Assembly (NCBI GenBank): GCA_040754295.1
Contig: JBFMCQ010000006.1
Coordinates: 27,779-91,778, forward strand
Reading direction: 5' to 3'
Source of the DNA: Solimonas sp040754295
Lineage (GTDB): Bacteria; Pseudomonadota; Gammaproteobacteria; Nevskiales; Nevskiaceae
DNA: 64,000 bases
Shown here: one piece after another, positions 62,130-64,000 of the stretch
How the letters are laid out: every line of letters starts with the position of its first letter
Numbering within the stretch: position 1 is the stretch's first letter
The notes under the pieces: model-generated
What the model was told of the DNA's origin: nothing
What the model saw: the letters and a program-made list of their open reading frames with translations, nothing else
The model's database searches: none
Program-made: the position numbers and the translations under genes

Positions 62130-64000
62130 GCAGCTGGCGGCCAGAGCCCGGTCGCCGCGCCTCGCGCTGGCTGTCGCGAGAGCTTGCGGAGCTGTTCGGC
62201 GATCCCGAGTTCAGCCGCGACGCACCCGATGCGCAGGCGCCGGCGTTCGACGTGCTGATCGTCGGCAGCGGCTACGGCGGCGCCGTCGCCGCCGCCGAGC
62301 TCGCGGGCTGCACCGACGCCGATGGCCGGCCGCTCAGCGTCTGCGTGCTGGAGCGCGGGCGCGAGTATCTGCCGGGCGCGTTCCCATCGCGGCTCGCCGA
62401 GCTGCCGACCCACGTGCGTGGCCGCTTCGCCGGGCGGCGTTTCGGTGGGGAGGGCCTGTTCGACCTGCGCACCGACGGCGATCTCGGTGTCGTCGTGGCC
62501 AACGGACTGGGCGGCGGCTCGCTGATCAATGCCGGCGTCATGGAGATCCCCAAGGCGCAGGTCTTCGACGAGCGCTGGCCGGTGGCCTTGCGCGGACCCA
62601 AGGAGCACGATCCCTGGTTCCTGGAAGCGCGCGCGCGCCTCGGCGCTGCGAGCGGCGCGGTGTTGAACACGATCCGCCTGCACGCCGCGCACGAAGACGA
62701 GCGTCCCGCCAAGGCGCGCGTGCTCCGGCAGCTGGCGCCGGGCGCGTTCCGCGACGCCGCGGTCACGATCGCGATGACGGGCAAGCGCACACAGGCGGGC
62801 GTCGCGCTCGCGCCGTGCAAGCGCTGCGGCGACTGCGCGACCGGCTGCAATCACGGCGCGAAGGAATCGCTGGATACCAATCTGCTCGTCGAGGCGCAGC
62901 GGCGCGGTGCGCGGATCTACTGCGGCGCGACGGTGCTGCGCGTGCAGCGCCCGCCGGGCTGCGACGACCGCTGGAGCGTGCTCGTCGCGCACACCGACCC
63001 GAAGATGCGCCGGCGCGAAACCGGACCGCGCTGGATCGGCGCGCGCCGGCTGATCCTCGCCGCCGGCAGCCTCGGCTCCACCGAGATCCTGCTGCGCTCG
63101 CAGCGCGAGGCGCCGGCGCTCGCCTTTTCGCCGCGGCTCGGCCAGGGCTTTTCCGGCAACGGCGACACGATCGTGTTCGGCTACGGCTATGGCGAGCACG
63201 CGCGCGCGAACGCCGTCGCCGACGAGGACGAGCCGCCAGGCGCACGCGGCATCGGCCCGACGATCACCGGCATCGTCGACGCCCGCATCGACGACACACC
63301 GCTGCACAACCCGTCGATCGTGATCGAGGAGATGGCGGTGCCCGGCGCGCTGCGCCGCGCGGCCGAAGAAGTCATCACGACCGCGGACACGCTGCACGCG
63401 CTCGGCGAATGCGACGGCACGCCGCACGCGCACGGCCACCCGCCGGGCGATCCCTATGCCGTGCATCGCCAGCGCATCCGCGACATGTCGATCTTCGCGG
63501 CGATGGGTGACGATGGCGCGGCCGGCACGCTGCGCCTGGGTGCCTGCGCGCGCGGCGACATGCTCGACGGCGGCGTCGACATCGTCTGGCGCGGCGCGCG
63601 CGAGCTGCCGCTGCTCGACGCGCAACTGCGGCTGATCGCGACGCGCGCCCGCGCGGCCGGCTTCGCGGGGCGCACGCTGCCCAACCCGTTGTGGCGCTTC
63701 CTGCCGGAGCCGATGGCGGCGCTGATCGGTGACGGGCGCGGTGCACCGGTGAGCGTCCATCCCCTCGGCGGCTGCGCGATGGGCACGACGGTGGCCGACG
63801 GCGTCGTCGACGAACTCGGCCGCGTCTTCGATCCGCGCGGCGATGCCGGGCAGCCGTTCCACGAGGGGCTGCTCGTGCTCGACGGCGCGATCGTGCCCTG
63901 CGCGCTCGCGACCAATCCGGCGCTGACGATCGCCGCGCTGGCGCTGCGCAGCGGGCGCACGCTGCGCGACCCGCAGTTGCGCTGGCACCGGGCGCCGGCC
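62126..64000 (+). CDS. GMC-family oxidoreductase with a four-Cys cluster, 3' end cut off
   Basis: This frame begins at GTG 62126, overlaps the kinase stop and stays open to the window end (625 codons). The N terminus has the FAD-binding VLIVGSGYGGAVAAAEL (about 43), then LERGREYLPG and ANGLGGGSLINAGV. APCKRCGDCATGCNHGAKES (about 230) carries a C-x2-C-x2-C-x3-C pattern as in cholesterol-oxidase-like GMC proteins. RLILAAGSLGSTEILLRS and VHPLGGCAMGTTVADGVVD are the C-terminal GMC motifs. It probably oxidises an alcohol or sterol; the substrate is unknown. Coupling to the kinase suggests control by it. Confidence 0.85.
   Translation, partial: MSSWRPEPGRRASRWLSRELAELFGDPEFSRDAPDAQAPAFDVLIVGSGYGGAVAAAELAGCTDADGRPLSVCVLERGREYLPGAFPSRLAELPTHVRGRFAGRRFGGEGLFDLRTDGDLGVVVANGLGGGSLINAGVMEIPKAQVFDERWPVALRGPKEHDPWFLEARARLGAASGAVLNTIRLHAAHEDERPAKARVLRQLAPGAFRDAAVTIAMTGKRTQAGVALAPCKRCGDCATGCNHGAKESLDTNLLVEAQRRGARIYCGATVLRVQRPPGCDDRWSVLVAHTDPKMRRRETGPRWIGARRLILAAGSLGSTEILLRSQREAPALAFSPRLGQGFSGNGDTIVFGYGYGEHARANAVADEDEPPGARGIGPTITGIVDARIDDTPLHNPSIVIEEMAVPGALRRAAEEVITTADTLHALGECDGTPHAHGHPPGDPYAVHRQRIRDMSIFAAMGDDGAAGTLRLGACARGDMLDGGVDIVWRGARELPLLDAQLRLIATRARAAGFAGRTLPNPLWRFLPEPMAALIGDGRGAPVSVHPLGGCAMGTTVADGVVDELGRVFDPRGDAGQPFHEGLLVLDGAIVPCALATNPALTIAALALRSGRTLRDPQLRWHRAPA

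Overview
The window is chromosomal DNA from a high-GC bacterium (about two thirds G+C by eye), coding densely on both strands. The housekeeping gene order points to a gammaproteobacterium outside the Enterobacterales. The run queG / nnr-tsaE-amiB-mutL-miaA-hfq-hflX-hflK-hflC-yjeT-(hisZ)-purA-rnr-(ompA)-rlmB-rpsF-rpsR-rplI matches the E. coli 94-95 min region, and mreBCD-mrdA-rodA-mltB-rlpA-dacA-lipB and mlaFEDCB-mlaA are also gammaproteobacterial arrangements. The presence of hisZ, gatCAB and a PA2779/PA2778 pair suggests a lineage near the Nevskiales, Steroidobacterales or Xanthomonadales. This placement is inference from gene content only.

Layout. 1-4.0 kb: the 3' part of a GH13 hydrolase resembling glucosylglycerol hydrolases, a YbaK-type deacylase, and an overlapping pair of alpha/beta hydrolase and phosphoribosyltransferase. 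4.1-4.53 kb: tRNA-Glu(CTC), a 100-N gap and a second identical tRNA-Glu; the 127-bp ends of the gap are identical, which looks like an assembly join. 4.5-8.7 kb: pcnB-folK, then panB-panC-panD. 8.8-16.6 kb: a 2OG-Fe(II) oxygenase, a small heat-shock protein, a GT4 glycosyltransferase with a debranching-type glucosidase, pgi, and PA2779/PA2778. 16.6-36 kb: the queG to rplI block with tRNA-Leu(CAG). 35.9-41 kb: a DUF1820 protein, an MBL-fold hydrolase and purL. 41-45 kb: the mla phospholipid-transport operon. 45-54.4 kb: the cell-shape and peptidoglycan operon mreB to lipB. 54.5-59.4 kb: gatC-gatA-gatB-hslO-SET protein. 59.5-64 kb: a CRP-family regulator facing a membrane hybrid histidine kinase, which is coupled to a GMC oxidoreductase that runs off the end.

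Regulatory signals that can be read directly include a sigma-32-like promoter and a possible RNA thermometer at the small heat-shock gene, tRNA promoters and terminators, an extended -10 promoter before panB, a strong promoter before rpsF, and inverted repeats in the mreB/gatC and crp/kinase divergent regions.

The most unusual structure is a set of spacer elements. In the right-hand half, gene junctions inside operons (mlaF/mlaE, mreB/mreC, gatC/gatA, gatA/gatB, gatB/hslO) are filled by two inverted arms. In four of them the arms are tandem heptamers; at gatB/hslO they are short, degenerate purine-rich repeats. The unit differs between places (GGTTGCA, CGTGAGG, GGGAGAC-like) while the plan stays the same. 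Related sequences have entered coding regions: a GATTCCC x4 array lies in frame in purL, a repeat forms the start of rlpA, and another ends a shortened hisZ. I regard these as the best candidates for something not explained by ordinary annotation.
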